Shown: positions 8,369-18,300 of the stretch, in pieces
Numbering within the stretch: the first letter of the stretch is position 1
How the letters are laid out: the number at the start of each line of letters is the position of its first letter
NCBI GenBank assembly: GCA_030066475.1
Contig: JASJBO010000024.1
Span: 1-20,293 of the forward strand
Source of the DNA: Myxococcota bacterium
GTDB lineage: Bacteria > Myxococcota_A > UBA9160 > PR03
DNA length: 20,293 bases
Direction of reading: 5' to 3'
Made by a program: the position numbers and the translations under genes
The notes under the pieces: generated by a model
Databases searched by the model: none
What the model was told of the DNA's origin: nothing
What the model saw: only the letters and a program-made list of their open reading frames with translations

Positions 8369-9262
8369 ATGACACTTCGGCGTCCCGGTGGAGTCAGTGG
8401 CGGGCGGTCCGGTACGGCACGAGCGGCTCCGCGCATCCTGCTGCTGGCTTCGGCAGTCACCGCGGCGCTGGCGTCAGGGGCCGGCGCGCAGGAGCTCCCT
8501 GCGCCGCAAGTCTTCCGCGACCGCCTCGCGGACGGCACGCCCGGTCCCGAGCTGGTGGTGATCCCGGCGGGCCGCTTCCGGATGGGCGACCTGCAGGGCG
8601 ACGGCGATCCCGACGAGCGACCGGCCCGCGAGGTGACGTTCCCCCGCCCCTTCGCGATCGGCCGCTACGAGGTCACCTTCGACGAGTACGAGCAGTTCTG
8701 CCGCGCGACCGGCAATCCGGTGCCGGACGACAGCGGCTTCGGGCGCGGCCGACGCCCGGTGGTGAGCGCCACCTGGCAGGACGCGCTGGCCTACGGCCTG
8801 TGGCTGAGCGAGCAGACCGGCCAGCGCTACCGGCTGCCGTCCGAGGCGGAGTGGGAGTACGCGGCGCGCGGCGGCACCGTCACGCGCTTCTGGTGGGGCG
8901 ACGAGCCGGGCACCGGCCGGGCCAACTGCAGCGGGTGCGACGCCTCCTGGGACGGCGACAGCACCGCGCCGGTTGGCCGGCTGGCGGCCAATCCCTTCGG
9001 GCTCTACGACGTGCTCGGGAACCTCTGGGAGTGGACGGCCGACTGCTACCACAGCTCCTACGAAGGGGTTCCGAGCGACGGCCGTCCCCACGTCTACCGC
9101 GACTGCGGTCAGAAGGTGATCCGCGGCGGCTCCTGGGTGGTGCCGCCGCGCGAGATCCGAGCAGCCAACCGCTGGCGGGTCTATCCGATGGCGCCGAGCG
9201 ACGAGATCGGCTTCCGCGTGGTGCGCGAGATCGAGGCGGGACCGGGGCCCGGCGGGCGCTGA
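8369..9262 (+). CDS. Exported formylglycine-generating-enzyme-like (SUMF1/FGE-sulfatase fold) protein without catalytic cysteines
   Basis: 297 aa from the ATG at 8369, with GAGGG 9 nt upstream. Residues 22-40 are a Sec signal peptide with a likely AGA|QE cleavage. Residues 58-287 are an FGE-sulfatase domain: VVIPAGRFRMGDLQGDGDPDERP at its start, IGRYEVTFDEYEQFC, RLPSEAEWEYAARGG (about 155-169), NPFGLYDVLGNLWEWTADCY, IRGGSW (251-256) and a closing IGFRVVRE. True FGE has two catalytic cysteines just after the RGGS motif; here that stretch is VVPPREIRAANR with no cysteine, so sulfatase activation is unlikely. Cys111, 187, 190, 226 and 246 remain and could form disulfides. It may be a binding or scaffold member of the superfamily, or another metal enzyme. 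A weak hairpin and 136 bp separate it from the large secreted trio; a shared role is possible but unproven. Confidence 0.88.
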   Translation: MTLRRPGGVSGGRSGTARAAPRILLLASAVTAALASGAGAQELPAPQVFRDRLADGTPGPELVVIPAGRFRMGDLQGDGDPDERPAREVTFPRPFAIGRYEVTFDEYEQFCRATGNPVPDDSGFGRGRRPVVSATWQDALAYGLWLSEQTGQRYRLPSEAEWEYAARGGTVTRFWWGDEPGTGRANCSGCDASWDGDSTAPVGRLAANPFGLYDVLGNLWEWTADCYHSSYEGVPSDGRPHVYRDCGQKVIRGGSWVVPPREIRAANRWRVYPMAPSDEIGFRVVREIEAGPGPGGR

Positions 9263-9275
9263 CCGCGACGCCCCC

Positions 9276-9289
9276 GGCCCTCTCGGGCC
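9276..9289 (+). terminator. Short hairpin after the FGE-like gene
   Basis: GGCCC (9276-9280) and GGGCC (9285-9289) pair around a TCTC loop, 14 bases after the stop codon. The stem is short and no T-run follows, so termination here would be weak or Rho-dependent. Confidence 0.25.
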
Positions 9290-9305
9290 CACGCGCCAAG
9301 CTTCC

Positions 9306-9386
9306 GGAATCCTTGCCGTTTTCCGCTCGGCGCCGAACTCACCGAAGGATCAGAATCCGATAAGGACGGCGCCCCGGCTGCCGGGG
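9306..9386 (+). promoter_or_regulatory. Palindrome-rich leader of the large secreted operon
   Basis: This stretch precedes the GTG at 9399. ATCCTT (9309-9314) and AAGGAT (9345-9350) are an inverted repeat placed almost concentrically around the 10-bp palindrome TCGGCGCCGA (9327-9336). GAATCC occurs twice in direct orientation (9307-9312 and 9353-9358). CCCCGG-CTG-CCGGGG (9372-9386) is a 6-bp hairpin that ends 12 nt before the start codon and includes one of only two G-rich candidate ribosome sites. I could not find a clear sigma70 promoter. Confidence 0.35.
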
Positions 9387-9398
9387 TACACAGGGGGC

Positions 9399-12300
9399 GT
9401 GCGCAACAACCACGTCCAACCCGCCTGGCTCCTCGCCCTCGCGCTGGGGCTCGCGATCGCGGCCGGACCGGCCGCCGCCCAGACGCTCCAGCTGAACTCG
9501 GCCTCGCCGACGATCACGGGCGCCGACGCCGGCCACTACTTCGTGGCCGACGCCGCGATCGACCTCTCGCTCTCGATCGTGGTCAGCGTCGCGACCTCCG
9601 CCGAGCGGCTCGGCTTCCGGAGCGAGCTCGCCCTGGTCGGCCTGGACGGGGTCGGCGGGACCACGTGCGTCGACCTCGCCAGCCTTCCGAACGAGTGCGT
9701 GCTGCCGCTGCAGCGCATCGAGTTCACGCGCAGCGAGGTCGCCGTCCAGGGGCAGCTCGCCTTTCCCAAGCAGGTGCAGGTGCCCCTCAGCGCGCCCGGT
9801 GCGGACGGCTTCGATGCCTTCGTGGCCGATCAGGTGCTGGCCGGACGCAGCCTGCAGCTCCGCCTGGTGCTGGACACGGACGACGTCTACCCGGTCGATC
9901 CGGGCACGGTCGCGGTGGGCGGGCCCGTCGAGCTGTTCCCGCTCTCGGGCCGGCTCTTCTTCGGCAACGTCGAGACCACGCTGCTCTCGCTGAGCCGCGG
10001 GGGCGACTGCCCCAGCGCCGACGGCTGGCGCACCAGCTTCGCGAGCGTCGAGTGGCAGCCTGGGGGCAGCGAGGCTTGGCAGACGGTCAGCCTTTCGCTC
10101 TTCGGCCAGGACTGCGTCGAGCCGATCGCCGGCGACTCCGCGCTCGACCTGCGCCTGAGCGCGGGCGAGGGAATCGTGCCGTCGGCGCCAGGCCAGCTCG
10201 GCGGGCTCGACGTCTCGCTGATCGACGTCACGCTGCTCCCCGACGGCGTCGTGCCGAACGAGCTCGAGGTCGAGCTCCACCCGACGACCAGCTTCCACAT
10301 CCAGTCCGTCGCGACGGGCCTGCCGCTGCCGCGCGGCCGCACACAGGTGAGCTTCTTCGGCGCCCTCACGCCGGCCTCGGGCGACTTCGACGACGTCGAC
10401 ATCCAGATCGCGGGCTTCTCGGGCTACCTGCGCGCCGAGGGGCTGCCGTTCTCGTTCCTGGTGGACTCGGTCGGGGTGGACGGCTCGGGGCTCAAGGCCC
10501 GCGTGATCGGCACCCACTATCACTACGACCTGCCCTACGCCTCGGGCGACCCGCGCGGCACGCGCGGCCCGCGCAGCAACGACGCCCGCTTCCGGCGCGG
10601 GGGCGTGCCGGTGAACGACGCGTTGCGCGTCGACGACACGGGGCTGCACGCGACCGGCGTCTTCCTCGCCGCCAGCGCCGACACGCACTTCCCCCGCACC
10701 GACATGCGCTTCGGCTCCTTCGCCGCCGAGGTGGTGGGCAGCGCGCTGCGGCCCCACCAGCGGCTGCCGCTCCTCAACGACCGCTATCGCTTCGACCAGC
10801 TCCCGTACTGCCCCGGCTGTCCCGATGCCGGGCCGGTGCCGTCGTTCACCGTGCCGATCGCCCAGGACCAGGCGCTCGGCGCCGACGGCGCCGTGCTCGG
10901 CCGCAGCGACGCGGTCGGCGGTGAGGCCGCCTGGGGTCCGCGCGACCAGGCCGACACGGCGCGGATCTTCGAGCGCACCGCCGACGCGGGCCGCCCGGGC
11001 GTGATGTACCTGCCCGGCTTCCGCGCGCTCGGCACCGCCGAGAGCGAGAACGTGCCGGAGTACCTGCTCGGCATGCGCGCGAAGCTCGTCGTCGACGGCC
11101 TGTTCGCGCCCGGCACCCACCACCCGCTCCCCGACCCGCAGTCGCGCGCCGGCAACCACTTCATGGCCGGGCTCACGATGGGCCCGGAGCTGCTGATCAG
11201 CGAGATCGGCGTGCCGGCCGTGGGCGACGGCAGCTCGCTCGAGAACCTGCCCACGCGCATCGGATTCGGCGGCATCGTGAACCCCGACTTCGAGAACGTG
11301 ATCGGCAGCCTCGCGACCAAGTACGTGGCGCGCGAGGGCGGCGTCACCTTCGTGCTCAACACCCTCACGCCGCCGCAGCCGACCGTGTATGGCCACCTGC
11401 TCGAGCTGCGCCGCTTCGCCGTGCGCGGCGTCGTGAACGAGCTCGACCCCGAGACCTGGATCGACGGCACCGTCATGGTGCCCGCCCCCGGCGACTTCGA
11501 CGTGAGCCTCTCCTCGATCGAGCTCGAGTGCGACGGCGACGTGGGCGGCGGCCGCCTCGACGCCGAGTTCTGCGGCGACGAGAGCGACAACAACGGCAAC
11601 GGCCTGGCCGACGAGAACTGCAACGAGCGCCTGCTGGCCTGGCGCACGCCGCTCGACGTGCGCCAGGCCGAGTTCCGCCCCGTGGTGGGCGGCGCCGGCG
11701 CGTGCTTCGCCGAGGGCCGCGACTTCTACGTCCTGGGCCGCATCCAGCCGCGCGCCTTCGACCAGTCGATGATGCTGGGCGCGTTCTGGGACCCCGACGG
11801 CATGCCCTACCAGGCCCACATCGAGGGCAGCACCAACCGCACGCTCGACCGCCCGGACATCTTCAGCGGCTCGTCGGACTACGTGGGCTTCGACGTGGCG
11901 ATCGACGAGGAGGTCGAGCTGGGCCTGAGCGCCGACGAGCAGAGCGGCTGGTTCCGGCTCGAGGGCCTGGTGGGCGTGCCGTTCTGGGACGACATCCCGA
12001 TCGACCTGCGCATCCAGAACCGCACCGAGGACGAGCCCGAGCAGACGCTCGTGTACGGCGCCGGCACGCTCGACACGGTGCCCGGCCAGGCCACCGCCGA
12101 CAACGCCGACGGCTTCCTGATCAACCAGATGCGCGAGCTCGAGTCGACCCACGCCCGCGCCCACTTCGACTGGGCCTCCACCGAGTTCGCGATCGACCTG
12201 CCCGTGTACTACGAGGCCGACCGTCACGACCAGGACCAGCCGCCGCAGTTCACGGGCATCCCCGAGGACATCAACCTCTCGGTCTTCGACGCGTCGGCGC

Positions 12301-15300
12301 GCGTCAACTACGTGACGCCCGTCGAGACCCGGCTCGGCTTCGGCGCCACGGCCAACTTCCAGCCGCTCTCCGACCAGGCCGGCGACGTGGCGACCTTCCT
12401 CGACCTCAACCAGCCCGAGTGCGCCGGCGCCACCCCCGTCGACGCCTTCCTGAACGAGTTCTTCTTCGTGTCGCTCGACGAGGAGGGCAACGGGCCGGTC
12501 AAGGCGCTGTGCGAGCAGATCATCGAGGCCCAGTACATGCTGCGCTGCTGGAGCGGTGGCGGCCTCGAGGACTGCATCGAGGACGCCCTGACCGACCAGG
12601 TGACGGACGCGGTCGAAGACCCGGCCCAGGTGGCGGCCGACCTGAACCGGGCGCGCGTGGACGCGATCTGGCAGGTGATGAACGCGCGCCTCGAGATCCA
12701 GACCCTGATCGACGACCACACCGACCCCTCGAACTACGCGAACGAGGACGCGCTGATGGTGGGCGTCTACAACGGGTTCCCCGGGATGATGCCGCCGCTC
12801 GACCAGGGCGTGCCGGAGCTGATCAAGCTCCAGCAGGCGTTCCCCGCGGCGCTGAGCCAGGCGGACTTCGACAACCAGATCCTGCCGACGCTGGCGCAGG
12901 CCCGGGCCGGACTGACCGCCGCGGACGACGGGCTCCGGCTCGCGGGCGATGCCCTGCCCGGGCTCCGCACCCAGATCAAGAACGATGCGGAAGAGCTGGC
13001 AGAGGACATCACCCGGGCCGTCGGCGAGATCGACGCCGCGCGCGCCGAGATCGAGGCCGCCGGGCTGCAGTTCTGCAGCGAGAGCAACGGGCTGCTGGCG
13101 CCGATCCGCGAGGCGCGCGACCAGATGACGGCGCTCACCGGCAAGTTCGGGAGCCTCACCAGCACGCTGCGCATCGTGTTCGAGCTGTTCGAGTTCGACG
13201 GCAAGAAGGTCGAGCAGGCGCTCGAGGCCTTCATCCGCTACGGCGACGACGTCACCGCCACCACCGACGAGGCGATCGAGGCGATCGCGCCGATCCTGGT
13301 GTGCGACGACCCGGAGGCGCCCGACCAGGCCGACCTGCAGGCGATGCTCGACGCGGTGACCGGCCGGATCCAGGCGATCGCCGACGCGCTCAACGCACTG
13401 AACCCCGCGATGGACCAGTTCGTGAACCGGCTGCTGGTCGACACCGACCTCGTCGCGCCGGACGACGGGGGCTGGGTCGGCGAGGGCGGCGTGATCGAGA
13501 CGCAGATCGAAGACGCGCGGGACGTGACCCAGGCCCTCGAGGGGCTGGTGGACGACCTCCAGAACGAGGCCCTCCGGGTGCGCAACTCGTATCCGGGCCC
13601 GGACGCGTGGCCGAACGCGCAGTACGCCGTGACCGACGCGGACGGCATCCGCGCGCTCTGGAACCAGCGCGTCGTGCAGGCGACGGACCCGCCGGGCAAG
13701 TACCAGTGGTACTACCCCGCCACCAACACCTCGGTCGTGTTCGCGCTCACCAGCGACCTCACGAGCAGCCTCCAGGCCGTCCAGCAGGCCATCACCGACG
13801 CGGCGCAGGCCGACCTGGTCCCCGTGCTCAACCTGGTCCCGTTCTTCTCCAGCGGAGAGGAGCTGGTGGCCTGGGTGGTGGACCTGGTGCTGGGCCTGCC
13901 GGCCGCCGAGGACCTGATCACGCGCGCCCACGAAGAGCTGGACGAGCCGGTGGGCGCGATGGTCGACCTGGTGGTGCACATGCTCGACAACATCGAGGCG
14001 CTGATGCGCCACGCGATCGGCGCGCTGGGGACCTACGAGGACAACTTCTTCAAGCTGACCGACTCGGGCCGGCTGCGCCTGAGCCGCCTGGGCCGCTTCG
14101 ACGAGCTCACCGGCTACGCCATGTTCCACGGCGACGACCTCGAGCGCCTGCACATGGTCGCCCGCTTCGACTTCCTGCACGAGATGTTCGACAACCTGAT
14201 CGAGACCGGCGTGGCGATCGACGTCGAGCGCTGGAGCTCGGACAACGAGGTCTCGGCCTCGTGCATGCGCAACGTGCCGGTGCGCCAGCTGCTCGACATC
14301 TCGGTGCGCACCGAGGGCTACTTCGGCGGCGACGGCGCCAACATCCTGGGCAGCCCGATCGGACTCGACTCGTTCTTCATCAAGCGCATCCGCCAGTCCG
14401 GACGCGAGATCGCCTCGGCGGGCGGCTTCGGCGTGCTGGGCGACCTGCCCCTGTACGTGCCGCTGGTGGGCTTCCTGACCCTGCACGACCTGCGCGCGAC
14501 CTGGGGCAACACCAAGGTGCTGCGCTTCTGCGAGGCGAGCCCCGACCAGATCTGCTTCCACGACCGCGACTGCGCGGGCGCCGACACCTGCTCGCCGGCA
14601 CCGCTCGAGCCGCGGGGCACCTGCAACCACGACAACAATCTGGGGTGCGCCGAGGACATCGACTGCTGCGGCGACAACCAGGAGTGCATCGACGACTTCG
14701 ATGCCGAGAACCCGAGCCGCTGGTGCCGCAAGGATCCCACCGACAACGAGGACTACGCCGGGGCGCGGGTGAAGGCCTCGGTCACGGGCAGCCAGCTCCC
14801 GGTCGAGGTCGGCATGTTCGTGGGCCGCACCTGCAGCCGCGAGCCGATCGAGTACCTCGACGCGCAGGCGGCCGAGTTCATCAGCTTCCCCGACGGCCGC
14901 TTCCGCGGCACCTACCTGCGCGGCGGCGCGACCATCCCGGTGATCCCGGGGCCCTGCATCCTCGAGCTCGACGTCGGCGCGGACGTGGGCATGTGGAGCA
15001 CCTACTCGGAGCTCAAGCCGAAGCAGGTCGAGACCGTGGGCGGCCTCGTGAGCGGCCACGCCTCGGGCAAGGTCGGCTGCCTGATGGGCCTGCGCGGGCA
15101 GGTGACCGTGGCCGCCGAGTTCGGCGAGGGCGCGGTGCTGGGCGGCGAGGGCTTCGGCGTCGCGGGGGTGGGCTTCGACTGCGACCCGCAGACCTGGACC
15201 TCGGTGCAGCGCAGTCGCAACGACAAGTGGTGCGCGACGGTGGACGGGCGCGCGCTGATCGTACTGAAGAACGCTCGCTGGGAGCGGGGCTCCCTCGACA

Positions 15301-15317
15301 TCTCGGGACCGCACTGA
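9399..15317 (+). CDS. Very large exported protein with MopE-like and Cys-rich Ca-binding-type motifs (operon gene 1)
   Basis: 1972 aa from the GTG at 9399; no other start precedes the signal peptide. Residues 10-27 are a Sec signal with a probable AAA|QT cleavage. Residues about 30-705 are beta-rich and unrecognised. Residues 711-742 hold a MopE-like putative metal-binding motif (FCGDESDNNGNGLADENC). A second beta-rich part follows (745-1050). About 1100-1590 is strongly helical, with long amphipathic stretches at 1160-1300 and a hydrophobic patch near 1473-1503. Residues 1711-1776 contain ten cysteines with two C-x2-D-x-D-C-x-G repeats (ICFHDRDCAGADTC and GCAEDIDCCGDNQEC). The last 190 residues are again beta-rich. 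It should act outside the inner membrane, disulfide-bonded and probably calcium-bound. AGGGGG sits only 1 nt before the GTG, so the true ribosome site is unclear. The stop shares its A with the next ATG. I do not recognise the family and assign no function. Confidence 0.88.
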   Translation: MRNNHVQPAWLLALALGLAIAAGPAAAQTLQLNSASPTITGADAGHYFVADAAIDLSLSIVVSVATSAERLGFRSELALVGLDGVGGTTCVDLASLPNECVLPLQRIEFTRSEVAVQGQLAFPKQVQVPLSAPGADGFDAFVADQVLAGRSLQLRLVLDTDDVYPVDPGTVAVGGPVELFPLSGRLFFGNVETTLLSLSRGGDCPSADGWRTSFASVEWQPGGSEAWQTVSLSLFGQDCVEPIAGDSALDLRLSAGEGIVPSAPGQLGGLDVSLIDVTLLPDGVVPNELEVELHPTTSFHIQSVATGLPLPRGRTQVSFFGALTPASGDFDDVDIQIAGFSGYLRAEGLPFSFLVDSVGVDGSGLKARVIGTHYHYDLPYASGDPRGTRGPRSNDARFRRGGVPVNDALRVDDTGLHATGVFLAASADTHFPRTDMRFGSFAAEVVGSALRPHQRLPLLNDRYRFDQLPYCPGCPDAGPVPSFTVPIAQDQALGADGAVLGRSDAVGGEAAWGPRDQADTARIFERTADAGRPGVMYLPGFRALGTAESENVPEYLLGMRAKLVVDGLFAPGTHHPLPDPQSRAGNHFMAGLTMGPELLISEIGVPAVGDGSSLENLPTRIGFGGIVNPDFENVIGSLATKYVAREGGVTFVLNTLTPPQPTVYGHLLELRRFAVRGVVNELDPETWIDGTVMVPAPGDFDVSLSSIELECDGDVGGGRLDAEFCGDESDNNGNGLADENCNERLLAWRTPLDVRQAEFRPVVGGAGACFAEGRDFYVLGRIQPRAFDQSMMLGAFWDPDGMPYQAHIEGSTNRTLDRPDIFSGSSDYVGFDVAIDEEVELGLSADEQSGWFRLEGLVGVPFWDDIPIDLRIQNRTEDEPEQTLVYGAGTLDTVPGQATADNADGFLINQMRELESTHARAHFDWASTEFAIDLPVYYEADRHDQDQPPQFTGIPEDINLSVFDASARVNYVTPVETRLGFGATANFQPLSDQAGDVATFLDLNQPECAGATPVDAFLNEFFFVSLDEEGNGPVKALCEQIIEAQYMLRCWSGGGLEDCIEDALTDQVTDAVEDPAQVAADLNRARVDAIWQVMNARLEIQTLIDDHTDPSNYANEDALMVGVYNGFPGMMPPLDQGVPELIKLQQAFPAALSQADFDNQILPTLAQARAGLTAADDGLRLAGDALPGLRTQIKNDAEELAEDITRAVGEIDAARAEIEAAGLQFCSESNGLLAPIREARDQMTALTGKFGSLTSTLRIVFELFEFDGKKVEQALEAFIRYGDDVTATTDEAIEAIAPILVCDDPEAPDQADLQAMLDAVTGRIQAIADALNALNPAMDQFVNRLLVDTDLVAPDDGGWVGEGGVIETQIEDARDVTQALEGLVDDLQNEALRVRNSYPGPDAWPNAQYAVTDADGIRALWNQRVVQATDPPGKYQWYYPATNTSVVFALTSDLTSSLQAVQQAITDAAQADLVPVLNLVPFFSSGEELVAWVVDLVLGLPAAEDLITRAHEELDEPVGAMVDLVVHMLDNIEALMRHAIGALGTYEDNFFKLTDSGRLRLSRLGRFDELTGYAMFHGDDLERLHMVARFDFLHEMFDNLIETGVAIDVERWSSDNEVSASCMRNVPVRQLLDISVRTEGYFGGDGANILGSPIGLDSFFIKRIRQSGREIASAGGFGVLGDLPLYVPLVGFLTLHDLRATWGNTKVLRFCEASPDQICFHDRDCAGADTCSPAPLEPRGTCNHDNNLGCAEDIDCCGDNQECIDDFDAENPSRWCRKDPTDNEDYAGARVKASVTGSQLPVEVGMFVGRTCSREPIEYLDAQAAEFISFPDGRFRGTYLRGGATIPVIPGPCILELDVGADVGMWSTYSELKPKQVETVGGLVSGHASGKVGCLMGLRGQVTVAAEFGEGAVLGGEGFGVAGVGFDCDPQTWTSVQRSRNDKWCATVDGRALIVLKNARWERGSLDISGPH

Positions 15318-18300
15318 TGAAGACGCGAATCGCACGCCGCTTCCTGACCGCGCTGCTCCTGCTGGCGCTGGTGCCGGCCGTCGCCCCGGCGCAGGAGGAG
15401 ACCGACCAGCTCTACCTGGTCGCCTTCGAGGCGCCGCTCGGCTCGATCTCGAGCGCGGGGCAGGGCGAGACCGCCGTCTACGTGCGCTTCGACACGGTCG
15501 AGGGCGGGCTGCCCGCCGACCTGGTCGAGCTCGAGCTGCTGCGCGACGGCGCCCCGCTCGGCACGTTCCCGGCGACGGGCTCGATGAACGACGCCGAGAT
15601 CATCGGGCTCTACGCCAACGCCGCCAACCAGCGGCGCCTGCTCGAGCTGGTGCGCTGGTTCGGCGACGAGGACCCGGAGGCGCCGGTGAGCCCGGCGAAC
15701 TTCCTGGAGGTGCTGCGCGAGCGCGTGCTCGAGGTGCCGCCGCGGGCCGCGCTGGCCGCCCGCGTCGACTTCAACGTCGCGCGCGCCCTGTACCGCGGCC
15801 ATCTCGACACCGGGCTCGTGCCCGGCAGCTACGAGTACGAGCTGCGCGGCCGCTTCACGGGCGGCCAGGACGTGCGCCTGGGCCTGGTCACCGCGCTGGT
15901 CGACGGCGCGCCCGACGTCGCCCCCGAGGCCGCCAACTTCGCGCAGGTGTCGCTACGCCGCTGCGATGCCCCCGAGCGCGGCAAGGACCACCACACCGTG
16001 GCGCTCGACTGGGACCACCCCGGCGCCTCGGCGGCGGACCGCTACGCCCACTCGCTGGTGATCGCGGGCTACGACCTCTACCGCACGCTCGAATCGGTCG
16101 ACGACGTGCCGCTGCGCGACCTGCGCAGCGAGGCCGCGGCCACCGCGCACGACGAGCACGGCCGGGTCGCGCTCGACGGGCTCGAGAAGGTCAACGACCA
16201 GCCGATCTCGGTGGGCGGCTCGGGCGACACCCTCGAGCTGTACGAGGGCTTCAATCCCGCCTTCGCGCAGTTCTTCGAGACGGGCGAGGACCTCCGTGCG
16301 GCCGGCGTCGAGCCCGGCGAGAGCCGCGCCTACTACCTGGTGGCGCGCACCCAGTCGGGCAACTACGGGGCCACGACCGGGCTGCTGGTGCGGGTGCCCG
16401 ACCTCGACCCGCCGGTGGCGCCGTGGCAGGTGCGCGGCGACCCGCGCTACGTCGACGAGAAGTTCACGCTCACCTGGCCGCACGTGCACGTGCGCAGCTA
16501 CCACGAGCAGCACCAGGTGGGCCGCCGCTACTGCAACCTCGACAGCGCCCGGATCGACGGCTTCCTCGACTACGTGCCGCAGGAGAGCCGCTGCGAGGAG
16601 CGGCTGCCGCTGCGCGCCGACCTCCAGGTGGCGGACTACCTGGTCTACCGCTTCCGCGACTCGGGGCGCGCCGCGCGCTTCCTCGACGCGGACGGCGACG
16701 GCTACCACGACGCCGACGAGCGCACCGACATCACCGATCCCGGCACGGCCTGCGACCCGGCGCTGCCGGGCGAGGGCGCGCCGATCGAGAACAACCTGGT
16801 GGCGGTCGTTCCCGCCGCGCAGGCCGCTCCCTCCCCGAGCGGGCGGCTGATGATGCGCTACGTCGACTCGGAGCCCGGCCAGAACCCCGGCGACCAGTTC
16901 TGGTACCGGGTCGCCTCGCGCGACGAGGAGGGCAACGTGAGCCCGGCGTCGCACCCCGTGCCGGGCCTGGTGTCGGTGACGACGATCCCGCAGCGCGACG
17001 AGACGCTGGGCGGGCTGGTGTTCGGGCGGCGCGTGTGCGAGCACACCATCACGCCCGTGCAGACCCGGGAGCTCTTCACGGCCTACGACACGACCGAGTA
17101 CGGCAGCGCCCACACGCTCCGCATCAGCTGCGAGCCGAACGCGAACGAGGCGACGCCGGTCGTGGAGCTGCCGTTCGAGGACTTCCCGGACGGCTCGCGC
17201 CGCGCCGTGCTGCCGGCCGAGCAGTGCGCGCGGCTGAGCGACCCGGTGGCGGGCTGCCTGACCAAGCCGACCCTGGTCGAGCACCTCGACCGCCGCGGCC
17301 GGCCGCTCTCGGGCGGCACGCTCGCCGGCCCCTACGGCCTGCAGTGCCCCGGCCTCGCGACCGAGCTGATCGAGATCTGCCACGGCAGCGTGGTGGTGAT
17401 CGACGAGGGCGAGGTGGTGCCGCCCGAGGAGGGTCCGCTGCTCGACCCCGGCCCGGGCCCCAACTGCACCAAGGTCTACCGCCACGTCGACGGGCGGCGC
17501 ACGCAGCTCGAGACGCTGTGCCCGGGCGACGACCCGCTGGTGCTCGCCGACCTGCCCGACCTGGGCAGCGACCCGATCTGCCTGTCGGTCGCGTCGTACG
17601 ACGAGAACGCCCAGGGCTCGCTCCAGCTGCGGCTGCCCTGCTTCCGCCGCCCCGGGAAGCCCTCGCCGCCGACGCCCGTGGCCCTCGGCTTCACGCCCGG
17701 CTCGGCGGAGGGGACGGCGAGCTTCCTGCACGCCGAGCTGCCCGCCGAGGGCGCCGTGATCGAGTGGCAGCGCCTCGGCCATCCCGAGACGCGCCAGACG
17801 CGCTTCGTGACGCGGCCCGAGGGGCCCGATCTCGGCATGCCGGCGCAGCTCGCCCTGGAGCTGACGCCCGAGCCGGCCGGCGAGGACTGGCGCGAGGAGT
17901 GGTGCTTCCGCGGGCTCTCGCTGGGCGGCGCGCTGCTCGGCGACCCCGAGACGGGTGTCTCGGACTGGTCGCCCAAGGTGTGCAGCGTGCGGCAGCCCGT
18001 GGCGGCGGCGGCGGTCGAGTCGCTCGGCTGGCCGCAGATCGCGAGCCCGCCCGAAGGCCCGCCGATCCAGGCGCGCTTCCTCGACGGCGACGAGCTGCCG
18101 GTGCTGCTGCTGTCCGAGCCGATCCCGTTCAACACCTGCCCCCTGTTCCTGCCGGCGTGCGAGCCGGAGTTCAACCCCGAGACCCCCTGTGTCGGCGAGC
18201 CGGGCAACCCGCCGGCGCCGATCCAGAGCACGAACTGCGACGTGTGCTCGGTGATCGACTACAGCTTCTCGGCGCCGCCGCCGTTCGTGGTCTACCGCCA

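Noticed and set aside
5772..8375. Minus-strand open frame of 867 codons opposite the AAA regulator
   Set aside because: Extremely Arg/Ala/Pro-rich, without motifs. The plus-strand gene has Walker A and B in the right order.
11528..15316. In-frame upstream extension of the 1086-aa gene (a single frame open to 18577)
   Set aside because: This part is a different frame inside the 1972-aa gene and is Arg/Pro/Gly-rich. The ATG at 15317 gives a clean signal peptide and overlaps the previous stop.
9339..15335. Antisense open frame of 1998 codons covering the whole 1972-aa gene
   Set aside because: The translation is Val/Ala/Arg/His/Gln-rich without domains, as expected from the complement of G+C-rich codons. 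The plus strand has a signal peptide, Cys motifs and coupled start/stop overlaps.
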